Of a DNA stretch of 60,000 nucleotides, positions 1 to 8,711 are shown piece by piece (the first letter of the stretch is position 1; every line of letters begins with the position of its first letter). The translations under genes and the position numbers were made by a program. Origin of the DNA: Strigamia acuminata (Eukaryota > Arthropoda > Chilopoda > Geophilomorpha > Linotaeniidae); assembly GCA_949358305.1 (NCBI GenBank), contig OX442315.1:32950427-33010426 (forward strand). Direction: 5' to 3'. Below the pieces are notes generated by a model. It saw nothing but the letters and a program-made list of their open reading frames with translations. It did no database searches and was not told the origin of the DNA.

Positions 1-734
1 AACACACTTTTCAAAGCGAAAATGAAATTTTATTATTCGGTGAAGTTGGAGGAAAGCTCAAGGGACACAAGCTAAAACAGTATCGAACGATGTTAAAAAC
101 TGTCCAGCTTTGCCCCTACGATGTTTATTTATTAGTGTCACCTAATCTTAATCGCAAATTTTAATTTATGGAATTCATTTAATTGCTTCAGATGCTGTTC
201 GGAAATGTAAACTTTTTTTACACCGATTTTTGACACCGAGTAATGCCATGAAAGCTTGGGAAGCAGCTGTTGAGAGTCAAAAAGATGATTTGAGGATCTT
301 GGTTGGCGAATATTTAGCTAGTAATTTTTTGCAAATTACACACTGTGGAACTTTTCTTGAATATAATTTGCCTCAAGTCGTGCGGTTGCTAAGCGACGAC
401 CACATTCAAATATCGAGGTGAATATTTATTTTTTATTTTTAGTTCTTGATTTTTTTTAAAATAATAATAATAATAAATAATTCTTATATTTTATAGTGAA
501 AAAGATGTATTGACAGCAGCTTTAATTTGGCTCAGTCAATCATGGCCTGAACGATGTAAAGAAGCGGAAAGAATTATTTCGTGCATTCGCTTTAATAACA
601 TGAAACCAAATGAATTTCTTGAATGTATTAACAAAAACAAGCAATGTGAAGCTGTTCAAAACATTCATCGGCTTTTCCCTATCATCCGCAAATGTTTTGA
701 AAATGAAAATGAAATGATTATCAATAAAAGATAA
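1..734 (+). CDS. BTB-BACK domain protein, C-terminal exons only
   Basis: Three exons fit: 1-39 (open at the left edge), 192-417 and 497-734, joined by GT-AG introns at 40-191 and 418-496 with consistent phases; the stop is at 732-734. The end of exon 1 with the start of exon 2 resembles the last BTB helices (a LL..A...C..FL pattern), followed by a BACK domain: a PSNA motif, an acidic DDLRILV helix, then the LL-D-I and SEKDVLTA-WL helices typical of Kelch-like substrate adaptors. The protein ends soon after BACK with no Kelch repeats, so it is a BTB-BACK protein rather than a full KLHL. Such proteins are usually Cullin-3 adaptors; that role is inferred. The BTB domain itself lies outside the window. 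A poly(A) signal AATAAA is at about 749-754. Confidence 0.8.
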
Positions 735-838
735 AATTTAAAAATTAAAATAAAGATTCCATTTTTCGACATTACATCATTTGTATCCAACCAATAGGAT
801 CGCGGCATCTACGGCTCTGCAGTATGATTCAAATAAAA
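735..838. promoter_or_regulatory. Short intergenic spacer between BTB-BACK gene and PP6 gene
   Basis: Only about 105 bp separate the stop of the BTB-BACK gene from the PP6 start codon. The spacer holds the upstream gene's AATAAA near 749-754 and must also hold the PP6 5' UTR and promoter. No TATA box is evident; CCAAT is present at 790-794. The spacing shows how compact the host genes are on this side of the window. Confidence 0.5.
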
Positions 839-2274
839 ATGGCGGATATCGATAAATGGATTGAGATTGCTAAAGAATGCAAATATTTGCCAGAAAGTGA
901 TTTAAAAGTGAGTCTATATATTTCTAAACATAAAATCAATTACTATACCATTTATTTACCTTCAAAAGATTCTGTGCGATAATGTGTGCGATCTGCTTAT
1001 CGAGGAATCGAATATTCAACCTGTGTCAACTCCTGTAACCGTTTGCGGCGATATCCATGGACAGGTACACGAATTTATCAGGATATTGCATCAACCCGTA
1101 ACTAATAAACATATTCTCTTTTAAAATCAGTTTTACGATTTAGAAGAACTGTTTCGAACGGGTGGCCAAGTTCCAGACACGAATTACATTTTCATGGTTT
1201 GTTTATACCACCAACAGTAAAAAAAAATATATTTTAATTTTAAATAATAAAAAAATAACATTTAGGGTGATTTTGTTGACCGCGGCTACTACAGTTTGGA
1301 AACGTTTACGAGATTACTCACATTGAAAGCGAAGTGGCCCGACAGGATTACTTTATTACGTGGAAATCATGAAAGCCGTCAGATTACACAAGTGTATGGT
1401 TTTTATGGTAAATTATTTTTTAAAAAATAAATTCACAGCTTAATTAACTCGTTGTTTTCATTGTAGATGAGTGCCAAACAAAATATGGGAACGCAAACGC
1501 ATGGAGGTATTGCTGCAAAGTGTTTGATCTACTGACAGTTGCTGCTGTAAGATTTATTTGAAATAAATTCAAAAAATAAAAATTTTGAATAATTATGAGC
1601 ATTTTGTTGCAGATCATCGACGAGCAAGTGTTTTGCGTCCACGGTGGTTTGTCTCCGGATATTAAGACCCTCGATCAAGTCCGAACAATCGAAAGAAATC
1701 AAGAAATCCCTCATAAAGGCGCTTTTTGTGATATCCTTTGGTTTATTTAATTTTTTTTTAATTCCACATCAACGATTAAATATTATTTCTTAATTTAAAT
1801 TACATTTAGTTTGGTCTGATCCTGAAGATGTTGATACGTGGTCAACTAGTCCCAGAGGTGCCGGATGGCTTTTTGGAGCAAAAGTGACGCACGAAGTAAG
1901 AAAATAATAGAAAAAACTCTGATTTTAATTTAATTTTATTTAATTTTCATTACAGTTTATGCATCTTAACAATCTCAAGCTTATATGCAGGGCCCATCAA
2001 TTAGTGCACGAAGGTATAAAATATTTTTCAAAAAAAAAATTGATTTTTATTTTTATAATAATTGAAAAATTGATTTTTTTAAGGTTACAAATACATGTTT
2101 GATGATAAATTAGTGACCGTTTGGTCCGCGCCAAATTATTGTTATCGTTGTGGCAATATCGCTTCCATTTTGGCATTTATCGATGTGGATAACCGAACGC
2201 CAAAATTATTCCAAGCTGTACCCGACAATGAAAGAGTGATTCCACCACGTAACACAACGCCGTATTTTCTTTAG
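839..2274 (+). CDS. PPP6C: Serine/threonine protein phosphatase 6 catalytic subunit
   Basis: Nine exons: 839-907, 969-1064, 1131-1196, 1266-1407, 1467-1546, 1613-1730, 1804-1895, 1956-2013 and 2084-2274, giving 303 aa (human PPP6C is 305). The PPP-family metal and phosphate motifs are all present: GDIHG (end of exon 2), GDFVDRG (exon 4), LLRGNHE (exon 4), VHGG (exon 6) and the [11 protein letters not shown] segment (exon 9), with the PP6/PP4/PP2A-type C-terminal YFL. Full-length resemblance is closest to PP6 (fly PpV), including [14 protein letters not shown] and [11 protein letters not shown]6 acts with SAPS regulatory subunits in cell-cycle and DNA-damage control. The start at 839 matches the family N-terminus ([11 protein letters not shown]); an in-frame ATG at 824 would add five residues. 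The sixth intron is AT-AC type (separate entry). The gene converges on the PGLS gene. Confidence 0.95.
1731..1803 (+). other. Putative U12-type AT-AC intron (intron 6 of the PP6 gene)
   Basis: The intron starts ATATCCTTT, which matches the minor-spliceosome AT-AC donor consensus, and ends in AC. A branch-site-like TTTCTTAAT lies at 1786-1794, with the branch A about 10 nt from the 3' end, the spacing expected for U12 introns. Excising 1731-1803 restores the invariant CDLVWSDP block of PP2A-like phosphatases. A GT-AG alternative (1728-1809) also keeps the frame but deletes three residues and breaks that block (...AFFWSDP). Confidence 0.85.
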
Positions 2275-2614
2275 TTGTTGTTTTTAAAATTGATAATTTC
2301 AAAAAAAAAAAAATTATTCTATATAAAATCGAATTAATGAATTTTTTTTTTAATGATGGATTTAATTGACATGTTATTACGGAAGAAAAAAGTGCCCGGT
2401 TTCTGACCATGCTATCAATTATTAAAACAATACAAACAATTACGTATTTAAATGACTTTTATTTAATTTAAAAAATAATTACAATTACAGTATACACAAA
2501 AATCTCTTGAATGTTAATCCTACACGAATAAGAAATGCAAAAATATAGAAATTTCAATTGGTGGAAAGTCGATTCGTATGCGATTGTATCGTAGTGGTCA
2601 AAATAGAGGAATCT
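2275..2614. terminator. Convergent 3' intergenic region (PP6 and PGLS 3' ends)
   Basis: This AT-rich 340-bp gap holds the 3' ends of two converging genes. ATTAAA near 2419 can serve PP6. TTTATT near 2458, which is AATAAA on the minus strand, can serve the PGLS gene. Homopolymer A and T runs occur at 2300-2350. No coding sequence is seen. Confidence 0.5.
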
Positions 2615-4124
2615 TCACTTGTTATTGAGCAAACTAGCAGCGCCTTCATCGAGCAGCCAATACAGTTTGCCGTGAATTGGTCGCACCAAAGATGCTGGCA
2701 GTGGGTCAACCGTGTTTCCCTCCAAAACTCTCTAAAAAGATTATTATTATTATTATTATTGCAAATTGTCATTTGTTCTCAAAAGTCATTTCAACATCTG
2801 TTTTTGAATTTTTACACGTAAAAAAATCAAATAATGCACCGAACAGTCGAATTTTGTGCCAATTTAGCACCGAAAAGTCGAATTTTGTGCCAATTTAGCA
2901 CCGAAAAGTCGAATTTTGTGCCTATTTAGCACCGAAAAGTCGAATTTTGTGCCTATTTAGCACCGAAAAGTCGAATTTTGTGCCTATTTAGCACCAAAGA
3001 GTCGAATTTTGTGCCTATTTAGCACCGAAAAGTCGAATTTTGTGCCTATTTGGCACCTAAATATACATTTTGTTGACTATTGTGCAACTTAATAGCCTAT
3101 ATATTTTTGTGCGTACTTTGCACATAAATATACATTTTTATGCGTACTTTGCACCGAAAAATACATTTTTGTGCCTATTTTGCACCTAAATATACATTTT
3201 TGTGCGTACTTTGCACCTAAATATACATTTTTGTGCCTGTAAACGCATTCTTCCAGTTAAAAATGCATTCCACGCACCCAGCTCCACGATTTTTCCCCCG
3301 GTTCACAATTCCATACTTTTACCTTAATTGTCTCTGCCTTCCCTTCACCAGTGCTAACGAAAACACAGGCGCGCGAATTATTAATGACCGGAAAGGTAAG
3401 CGTGATACGACATGGTGGTGGCTTGGGTGAATCTGTGACAGTGGCGATCCAAGTATCTTTAGCCTGAAGAACTTTGTGACCAGGAAACAATGAACATGTA
3501 TGCCCGTCTGGACCCATTCCCAAGAGGAGGAGGTCGAATCTCGGAAGCGACTCCTCTTTGAAATACTCGCGCATTTTGCTGATGTAATCCGTAGCCACGT
3601 CTTCAACTAAAATCAACAAAAAATAATTAATTAATCATTTTAATTTCAATTTAATTCATCCAATACCGACCTGGAAGCGAAGGGTTGATAGGAATTATCT
3701 GTTCATCTGTTAAAGGAACTTTTTCACTTAAGGCTTTTTGGTATAGGCCGAACGTACTATCGTTATCATCGAACGGTACGATCCGTTCATCGCAGAAAAA
3801 TATTCTCCATTTGCTCCAATCGGTATTGATGTCTGCGATGCCGTTACATAATAACTTGACCAAGCTGCCGCCTGCGAAAGATGGAATCTATGTAATTATT
3901 TTCCTGTTTTATATAATTTTTTTTACAATTTTTTTAAATAAATTTTTCTGCACGATTGATTTCGAGGTAAAATTTTGAGTACCTGAAACTCCAACTTTGA
4001 AGAACTTGCACTCTTTAGTCGCTTCGTCCGCTATGGTTTCGATCAAGCTGCATAATTCCTGAGAAACTTCCTTTTCTGATGAACGAACGACAATAACAGG
4101 AGGATTGTTGTTTATGCCGTCCAT
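2615..4124 (-). CDS. PGLS: 6-phosphogluconolactonase
   Basis: Minus-strand gene of four exons: 4124-3983, 3871-3671, 3606-3323 and 2731-2615, giving 247 aa with consistent phases (human PGLS is 258). Family motifs in order: GVSGGSLVKLL (substrate loop), WRIFFCDERIVPFDD, LLLLGMGPDGHTCSLFPGH (catalytic His region), ITLTFPVINN and STGEGKAE, then a C-terminal exon with PLPASLVRPIHGKLYWLLDEGAA. Reading through the third exon instead would give a false tail ending at 3257; the donor at 3322/3321 and acceptor at 2733/2732 recover the conserved C-terminus. The enzyme hydrolyses 6-phosphogluconolactone in the cytosolic oxidative pentose phosphate pathway. The last intron (2732-3322) carries the minisatellite and an ATT microsatellite. 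Confidence 0.93.
2740..2760. repeat. (ATT)n microsatellite in PGLS intron 3
   Basis: About seven uninterrupted ATT repeats lie immediately upstream (in minus-strand sense) of the acceptor of the last PGLS exon, where a pyrimidine tract would normally sit. Confidence 0.9.
2836..3237. repeat. 31-bp minisatellite in PGLS intron 3
   Basis: Head-to-tail repeats with a period of about 31 bp. The first block (2836 to about 3055) has seven well conserved units built on GCACCGAAAAGTCG and TTTTGTGCCTATTTA. The second block (about 3055-3237) has diverged units in which the first half reads GCACCTAAATATAC; all share the TTTTGTGC core. The array is wholly intronic, so copy number should not affect the protein. 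There are no unique spacers, so this is not a CRISPR array. Confidence 0.95.
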
Positions 4125-4489
4125 TTTGCGTTTAATTCAAGCTTCAAGGTTTACGTTGAGTCATTGTATCTATTTATTCAAATTACGAAACAAATTGTCC
4201 GAACACAATTGCACTCATAAAGCTGAATGACATCGAGAAGGATCGGGTGAGTTAATAGATGAGTTAAGTTAACACAAAGCGCACTCTGCAGGCAAATTAG
4301 AAAAGGATTGATCCAGGTACAACATGGTATTTTATGATAGGTGATTCAAAATACAGGAAATGCTTTTGAAATGGTTTTAGAAATCAAATGGGTGTTATTT
4401 GAGGTTTTAGAAATAAAATATTCGTACGTTAATAGATGAATTAGAGTTTTAATTTTTAATTTTTAATTTTATTTTTGTAGTAATAAAAA
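4125..4489. promoter_or_regulatory. Intergenic region upstream of PGLS, possibly bidirectional promoter
   Basis: About 365 bp lie between the PGLS start codon (minus) and the ATG of the putative plus-strand exon at 4490. The region is AT-rich with no clear TATA box or repeats. If the 4490 exon is real, this is a head-to-head promoter region. Confidence 0.35.
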
Positions 4490-4620
4490 ATGGCGTCTGT
4501 GAACAACAATAGTTTCCAACATACAGTAACCACAACACTTTTTATCAATCAATATGCAAAGCTCACGCTTCAGCTGAAACAAAAGGCAACAAGTTCATGC
4601 CAAAACTTCGACTCGTTTAA
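4490..4620 (+). CDS. Putative first coding exon, gene unassigned
   Basis: ATG in good context (AAAAAATGGCG) opens a 43-codon frame ending at a consensus donor GTAAGT (4621-4626) in phase 2. The peptide begins MASVNNNSFQHTV and is not recognised. The gypsy element begins 18 bp downstream at 4639, so any intron starting here contains the 20-kb insertion. Phase 2 matches the acceptor phase of Slo2-A exon 2 (31763), so a distal alternative first exon of that channel is possible but unproven. It could instead be an unrelated or spurious exon. Confidence 0.3.
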
Positions 4621-4638
4621 GTAAGTAAACACGAAAAT

Positions 4639-5458
4639 TGTGGTGACCCAGTTGGATAAGTGTCCCCCCAGGGCGGATGCTTGTCCTCTGAGTCACTGTG
4701 ATTGAAGAGTCGTTCCCCCCCGAGTCGGCTCCACCTCCCCATGGCAGGTGTGTGCCCCGAGGGGGAGGAAGCGGCTGATGGTCAGCCCCCATTGGTTGAT
4801 CGCCGGCCCTTCACCCCACTGCATAAAAGGCTGTGTTTCCCGCCTAAAGTAAGAACTTACACAAACGACACCAAGAACACAGCAACTACCTCACCGTCAG
4901 GCCAACTTCAACTACAAGTTAGGATTGATCGAGGATCGCTGAGTAAAGTGCAAACTGTAACTCTCACGAAGTCACTTGCGAGCTATTCCTGCGAAAGCAC
5001 GAGAATAGCCCTTGTGAAATCACCCAGAATAATCGCCCAGACGATTATTCGCCGAAGTAAGTGTCCGAGTGCTTTGTAGGGAACCCCAAAGTTCCTAGAC
5101 GAGGCCTCTGCGACGCTAAACAAACCCTAGACAACAGGCACGGATAGAAGACTCGAAAGAGCATTCCACCGCGTCCGTGAAGACGAATCCGTGACGAATT
5201 AACGACAACTCGAGACGCCGCCTTTGTTCCGCCGACCACGCGGAATCGACGACGCCATCTTGAGAAATCCTTTGTTCGACGCTGACCACGTCGACTCTAG
5301 AATTATTACTGAGTGTATTTTAAAGGCATAAAGCCTGGTGAATAAATTACCTGTTTATTTACATACATTTGGTATTCATTTGGGTATTTACATAATTGAT
5401 CACAGGTAAAGTATTACACGTTAGCGCTATTTAAACCTATACCAAGTAGGACGCGACA
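4639..5458 (+). repeat. 5' LTR of the gypsy element
   Basis: 820 bp, TG...CA ends. A TATA-like ATAAAA lies at 4823-4828 (within GCATAAAAGG), and AATAAA at 5341-5346 can act as poly(A) signal. Two donor-like motifs follow the TATA: GTAAGA near 4849 and a consensus GTAAGT at 5057-5062. A short frame inside the LTR (4702-5079) recurs in the 3' LTR and is judged non-coding. Confidence 0.95.
5057..5062 (+). promoter_or_regulatory. Consensus splice donor inside the gypsy LTR transcript leader
   Basis: GAA|GTAAGT lies about 200 nt downstream of the expected TATA-driven start site and upstream of the primer site. It would let the genomic RNA be spliced to downstream acceptors, as in retroviral env expression. 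The candidate acceptor before ORF3 is at 13128-13129. Confidence 0.45.
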
Positions 5459-5460
5459 CG

Positions 5461-5478
5461 TGGGGGCCTGTCCGGGAT
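5461..5478 (+). other. Primer binding site, tRNA-Pro-like
   Basis: Two bases after the LTR, TGGGGGCCTGTCCGGGAT matches the proline-tRNA primer site used by murine leukaemia-type retroviruses at 16 of 18 positions, differing only by a CT/TC swap in the middle. It begins TGG, complementary to the tRNA CCA end. Confidence 0.75.
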
Positions 5479-5552
5479 TTAGAAATAAATCTCAAATCTG
5501 AACTTGTGATCTCTCAATAAGATAACCCAAACCGTAGAATTACCGAAAGAAA

Positions 5553-8500
5553 ATGTCAGACAAAGATGAGCAATCCACGTCTGACACCGAGCAGAGAATG
5601 CCCGAGAAGGGAAAAAGGACCTCCGACTACCACCTAAGGTCGGATGGTCCCGTCCCTGAAATGTCCGCAAAGGCGAAAGCCCGAGCGAATAAAAGGAGAG
5701 CGAAGGCGCAGAAAGAGGAGCAAGCTGCATCGCTCGCGGCCCTAGACGGGCCAGAGCGAGAGCGGGTTCCCTTGAATATGCAACCCTTCGAAGATACCGA
5801 TCCGGAAGCCATAGAAAATCGAGAAGAAATTCGCGAGATATCACCAGGACGAGTATCGATATTGATGACCGAGGAGACGGATGAAGCTCCGAAAAGAACG
5901 GTCACGATCGGCACAGACCCATCGCCACCAACGGCTCAGACGTCCGTAAAACAAACCCCACGGAAAAACGACGGCGGGACCCCGATAACCCCCCGAGTTA
6001 CGGCGAGTCCTGCAGTTGTTTCCTTCGAAGTATCTCACCTAATTCGGTTGACGCAGCAAGCTGCCCAGCTAAAAGCGATGATAGACATTCCAGTAGGAAC
6101 GTCAGTCTGGGAATCGATTACCCTACTCACTGACGCTATCTGTGCGGCACAAGCCCCGACGCCGGTCGCAAGACCAGCAGCGGAGACGCCCATGCCCCAG
6201 GTAACGCCCAGTGACACCGGAGGTTTCGCGCCAGACCCCAACCGAACACTTCACGAATCCAGAGAGAAGGCCCGCGAGGAAGCCAGACAAGAAGCGACTA
6301 GTCGCCAACGAAGGCTGAGCGCAGAGCGACGAGAACTCTGGAAGGAAGAGGAAGAAAGGGAGCAACGCGAGAGAAGAACCACCGAGAGAACAGAGAAACT
6401 GGTCCAAAAAATGAGGGAAGAACGAGAAGCTAAAATTCGAAAAGAATGGAACGCAACAGTAGAAGGGCGACATCGAGAAGCTCAAGAGTACGAGGACCAA
6501 TTTCAAGCGCTAATAGCTCAAAGAAAAACAGAAAAACTACAAATGTTGCGAAAAGAGGCCATTCTACAACATCAGAAATGGGAAGAACAACATCGCGAGA
6601 GGTTGAGAGAAGAGGAAGCCAGAAAAGAAAAAGAACAGTTTCTGAAAGAGAAAGAAGAGTGGGATCGAGTCAGATGGACCGAAGAGTACAAAGCGAAGAA
6701 ACAAGCTATAATAGATGAGCAAAAAAGATGGGAAGCCGAAAACTGGGAGAAGGAGACAGAAAAGTTCCAGAAAGAGTACGCACAAGACGTCTCGGACAGG
6801 AAGAAAAATGAAGAAAACCTGAAACGGAAACCAGAACCCCCCAGCGGCTCTGATACCGACACAGGAGAAGGTGCAACAAAGCCGGCAAAAACGGCGAAAA
6901 GGGGGAAATCTCAAAAGAGAGACGAGTCGGTCCCAAAAACAAAGGACCGTCACCCCTCAAAAAGATCCGAGACGGGAGCAGCCATCGACGCGTTACTCGA
7001 AAAGAAAAACGCAAATAAAAATCGGGAACGCCCCGAAAGCGAGGAAAACAGATGGCATTCTTTTTACGAGAACAACGACGGAGGGGAGCCGCCGCCATCC
7101 GGAGGCTCGAAACAGAAGAAGGCTGGCGGAGAGACCCCACCGAGAGGGCCGAGGTTTCACCCCCAAGGAGATCCCTCCGAGCCCTCCGATTCGTCGGACG
7201 ACGACCATCCGAGTCGACCGTCTACAGGGAGGAGTCAAGAAGACAGCGATGGGCACCGGTCGAACCGGCCGAATGCTTCAGACCGCTCCTCCCGGAGCTC
7301 CAACCCTCGTTCGGAGGAAGGGAACTTTCAGGACTCATCTGGCCGACATTACACGATGTCTGAGCTAGGCCGAGCCCTGCTGAACTCTTTCAGAAGAGAA
7401 GGAATCGATCTAGGCCATCCAGGCGACGAACATAATCGCGCTGGAGAGAGGGTTAAGCGTAAATATGGCGTACGAAACGAACCAAGCAGCGAAGCCACGG
7501 GTAACATCCGTTGGCAACACTACATACAAACACGATTCGACGGTTCGTGGAAGGCCGGAGACCGCTTCCTAGACGAAGTAATGCGTATCAAGAAAGCGAC
7601 AAAAGCCACCGTCGCCGACATGCTAACCCACGGTCTAGTGGAGCTAACCACGGGGTCAGCTCGAGAATGGTATCAGGGACTGAAAAACCCAACCTGGGAC
7701 GATTTTCTCGTCCGTTTCGATCTCCGATACGGCGAGACTCCAGACGAGATCAGTAACAAATTACGTGGTCTACGGCAAGCCCCAGGAGAAACATTAGCCG
7801 ACTACGACGCCCGAGCGAAACTCCTGTTTGCAAGAGCGCCGTACGAAATAAACCCCGCTGGTTTTACGATGATCTTTTACGGAGGATTATCGGCCCACTC
7901 GCAAAGAATTCTGCTAGACATGCGTGCACCCCGCACTGGCGATTACCAAGATGTCAGTAACTATCTTCTAACAAACACGTTAGAAATAGAACAGCGGTAT
8001 TACGCCACTCTGCCCCCGGAGGAAGCTGACGCGCACGAGAAACGGTTGCAGACGAGCGCCGAACGTCACAAGACCTCAGAGAAATTAATGAGGCCAAGTG
8101 AATATTTGAGCGGCATAATGAGTCTCACCGAAGCATCCTTCGGACGAATGCTGACGCCTAAAGCAGGCAGTATTCTTCCAGCCAACCCGATAGCTGCCCC
8201 AAAGAAAGCACCGGCAGCAACGGCGATGCAGGTGACCTCGACGGACTCCACCCAGATGGAGAAAGTCGAAGAGACAACACCTCTCGCCACGGCTAAAGAA
8301 GAGGAGCCAGCATCAAGCGACGAGGAAGCCCTAAATGAGCACCTCGAAAACTTGTCGACGGGATGCGACGATCAAGGTCCCTATTTGCACCATGCACACC
8401 GGGCCTTAGCAATCGCACAATTCAGAGCACACGTGCAGGCAACAAAAGCGAGAGGGGCATTGGGAGGAAAAAGACGATTCCCGACGCCCTTCGTCCCGAA

Positions 8501-8693
8501 AAAACCGGGATTCACTCCCACAGGGGATAAAAGTAACATCAAATGTTACAGCTGCGGAGAATACGGTCACTACTCCGACAAATGCGAAAAAACCGTCAAA
8601 GAAAAAGGCATCATGCAAACCTTGATGAAAATGATGATGGAGTTAAATACTAATCTAGCAAAAAACTCCCAAGCGCAGGCGTCGCCGAAATAA
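5553..8693 (+). CDS. gag: Gypsy element Gag polyprotein (large)
   Basis: 1046 aa from ATG at 5553, unusually long for a gypsy Gag. Residues about 1-230 are low-complexity and charged. About 233-416 is an almost continuous Glu/Lys/Arg-rich segment with coiled-coil character. About 417-650 is disordered and Ser/Pro/Arg-rich. About 650-820 resembles the retrotransposon gag capsid region (WYQGL, W-F and LRQAPGETLADYDAR motifs). One CCHC zinc knuckle, CYSCGEYGHYSDKC, lies at about 997-1010. It should form the particle and bind RNA. The stop at 8691-8693 is bypassed by the -1 frameshift site at 8660. No internal stops are present. Confidence 0.9.
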   Translation: MSDKDEQSTSDTEQRMPEKGKRTSDYHLRSDGPVPEMSAKAKARANKRRAKAQKEEQAASLAALDGPERERVPLNMQPFEDTDPEAIENREEIREISPGRVSILMTEETDEAPKRTVTIGTDPSPPTAQTSVKQTPRKNDGGTPITPRVTASPAVVSFEVSHLIRLTQQAAQLKAMIDIPVGTSVWESITLLTDAICAAQAPTPVARPAAETPMPQVTPSDTGGFAPDPNRTLHESREKAREEARQEATSRQRRLSAERRELWKEEEEREQRERRTTERTEKLVQKMREEREAKIRKEWNATVEGRHREAQEYEDQFQALIAQRKTEKLQMLRKEAILQHQKWEEQHRERLREEEARKEKEQFLKEKEEWDRVRWTEEYKAKKQAIIDEQKRWEAENWEKETEKFQKEYAQDVSDRKKNEENLKRKPEPPSGSDTDTGEGATKPAKTAKRGKSQKRDESVPKTKDRHPSKRSETGAAIDALLEKKNANKNRERPESEENRWHSFYENNDGGEPPPSGGSKQKKAGGETPPRGPRFHPQGDPSEPSDSSDDDHPSRPSTGRSQEDSDGHRSNRPNASDRSSRSSNPRSEEGNFQDSSGRHYTMSELGRALLNSFRREGIDLGHPGDEHNRAGERVKRKYGVRNEPSSEATGNIRWQHYIQTRFDGSWKAGDRFLDEVMRIKKATKATVADMLTHGLVELTTGSAREWYQGLKNPTWDDFLVRFDLRYGETPDEISNKLRGLRQAPGETLADYDARAKLLFARAPYEINPAGFTMIFYGGLSAHSQRILLDMRAPRTGDYQDVSNYLLTNTLEIEQRYYATLPPEEADAHEKRLQTSAERHKTSEKLMRPSEYLSGIMSLTEASFGRMLTPKAGSILPANPIAAPKKAPAATAMQVTSTDSTQMEKVEETTPLATAKEEEPASSDEEALNEHLENLSTGCDDQGPYLHHAHRALAIAQFRAHVQATKARGALGGKRRFPTPFVPKKPGFTPTGDKSNIKCYSCGEYGHYSDKCEKTVKEKGIMQTLMKMMMELNTNLAKNSQAQASPK

Positions 8694-8711
8694 ATTCAGC
8701 TTCGTCTGCGC
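8660..8711 (+). promoter_or_regulatory. Programmed -1 ribosomal frameshift signal (gag-pol)
   Basis: Heptamer A_AAA_AAC at 8660-8666 lies in the gag reading phase (codons AAA 8661, AAC 8664). Pol is in the -1 frame, open from 8666 through to 12796. Six nt downstream GCGCAG (8673-8678) pairs perfectly with CTGCGC (8706-8711), extended by a G-U pair, with a small GGC/GCC hairpin in the loop. Heptamer, spacer and stem match the classic retroviral -1 arrangement. Confidence 0.85.

Noticed and set aside
2836-3237. CRISPR-like array of 31-bp repeats
   Set aside because: The repeats are directly tandem with no unique spacers, lie inside an intron of a eukaryotic gene, and have no cas genes nearby; it is a minisatellite.
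3257-3322. Read-through C-terminus of 6-phosphogluconolactonase ending at 3257
   Set aside because: It lacks the conserved family C-terminus, which is encoded by a separate exon at 2731-2615 with matching phase and good splice sites.
4702-5079. 125-codon open frame in the 5' LTR, repeated in the 3' LTR
   Set aside because: It lies wholly within a regulatory LTR, shows no family resemblance, and its repetition simply reflects LTR identity.
6123-7140. Long minus-strand open frames opposite gag
   Set aside because: These are shadows caused by Glu/Lys/Arg-biased codons of the gag strand; they have no motifs.
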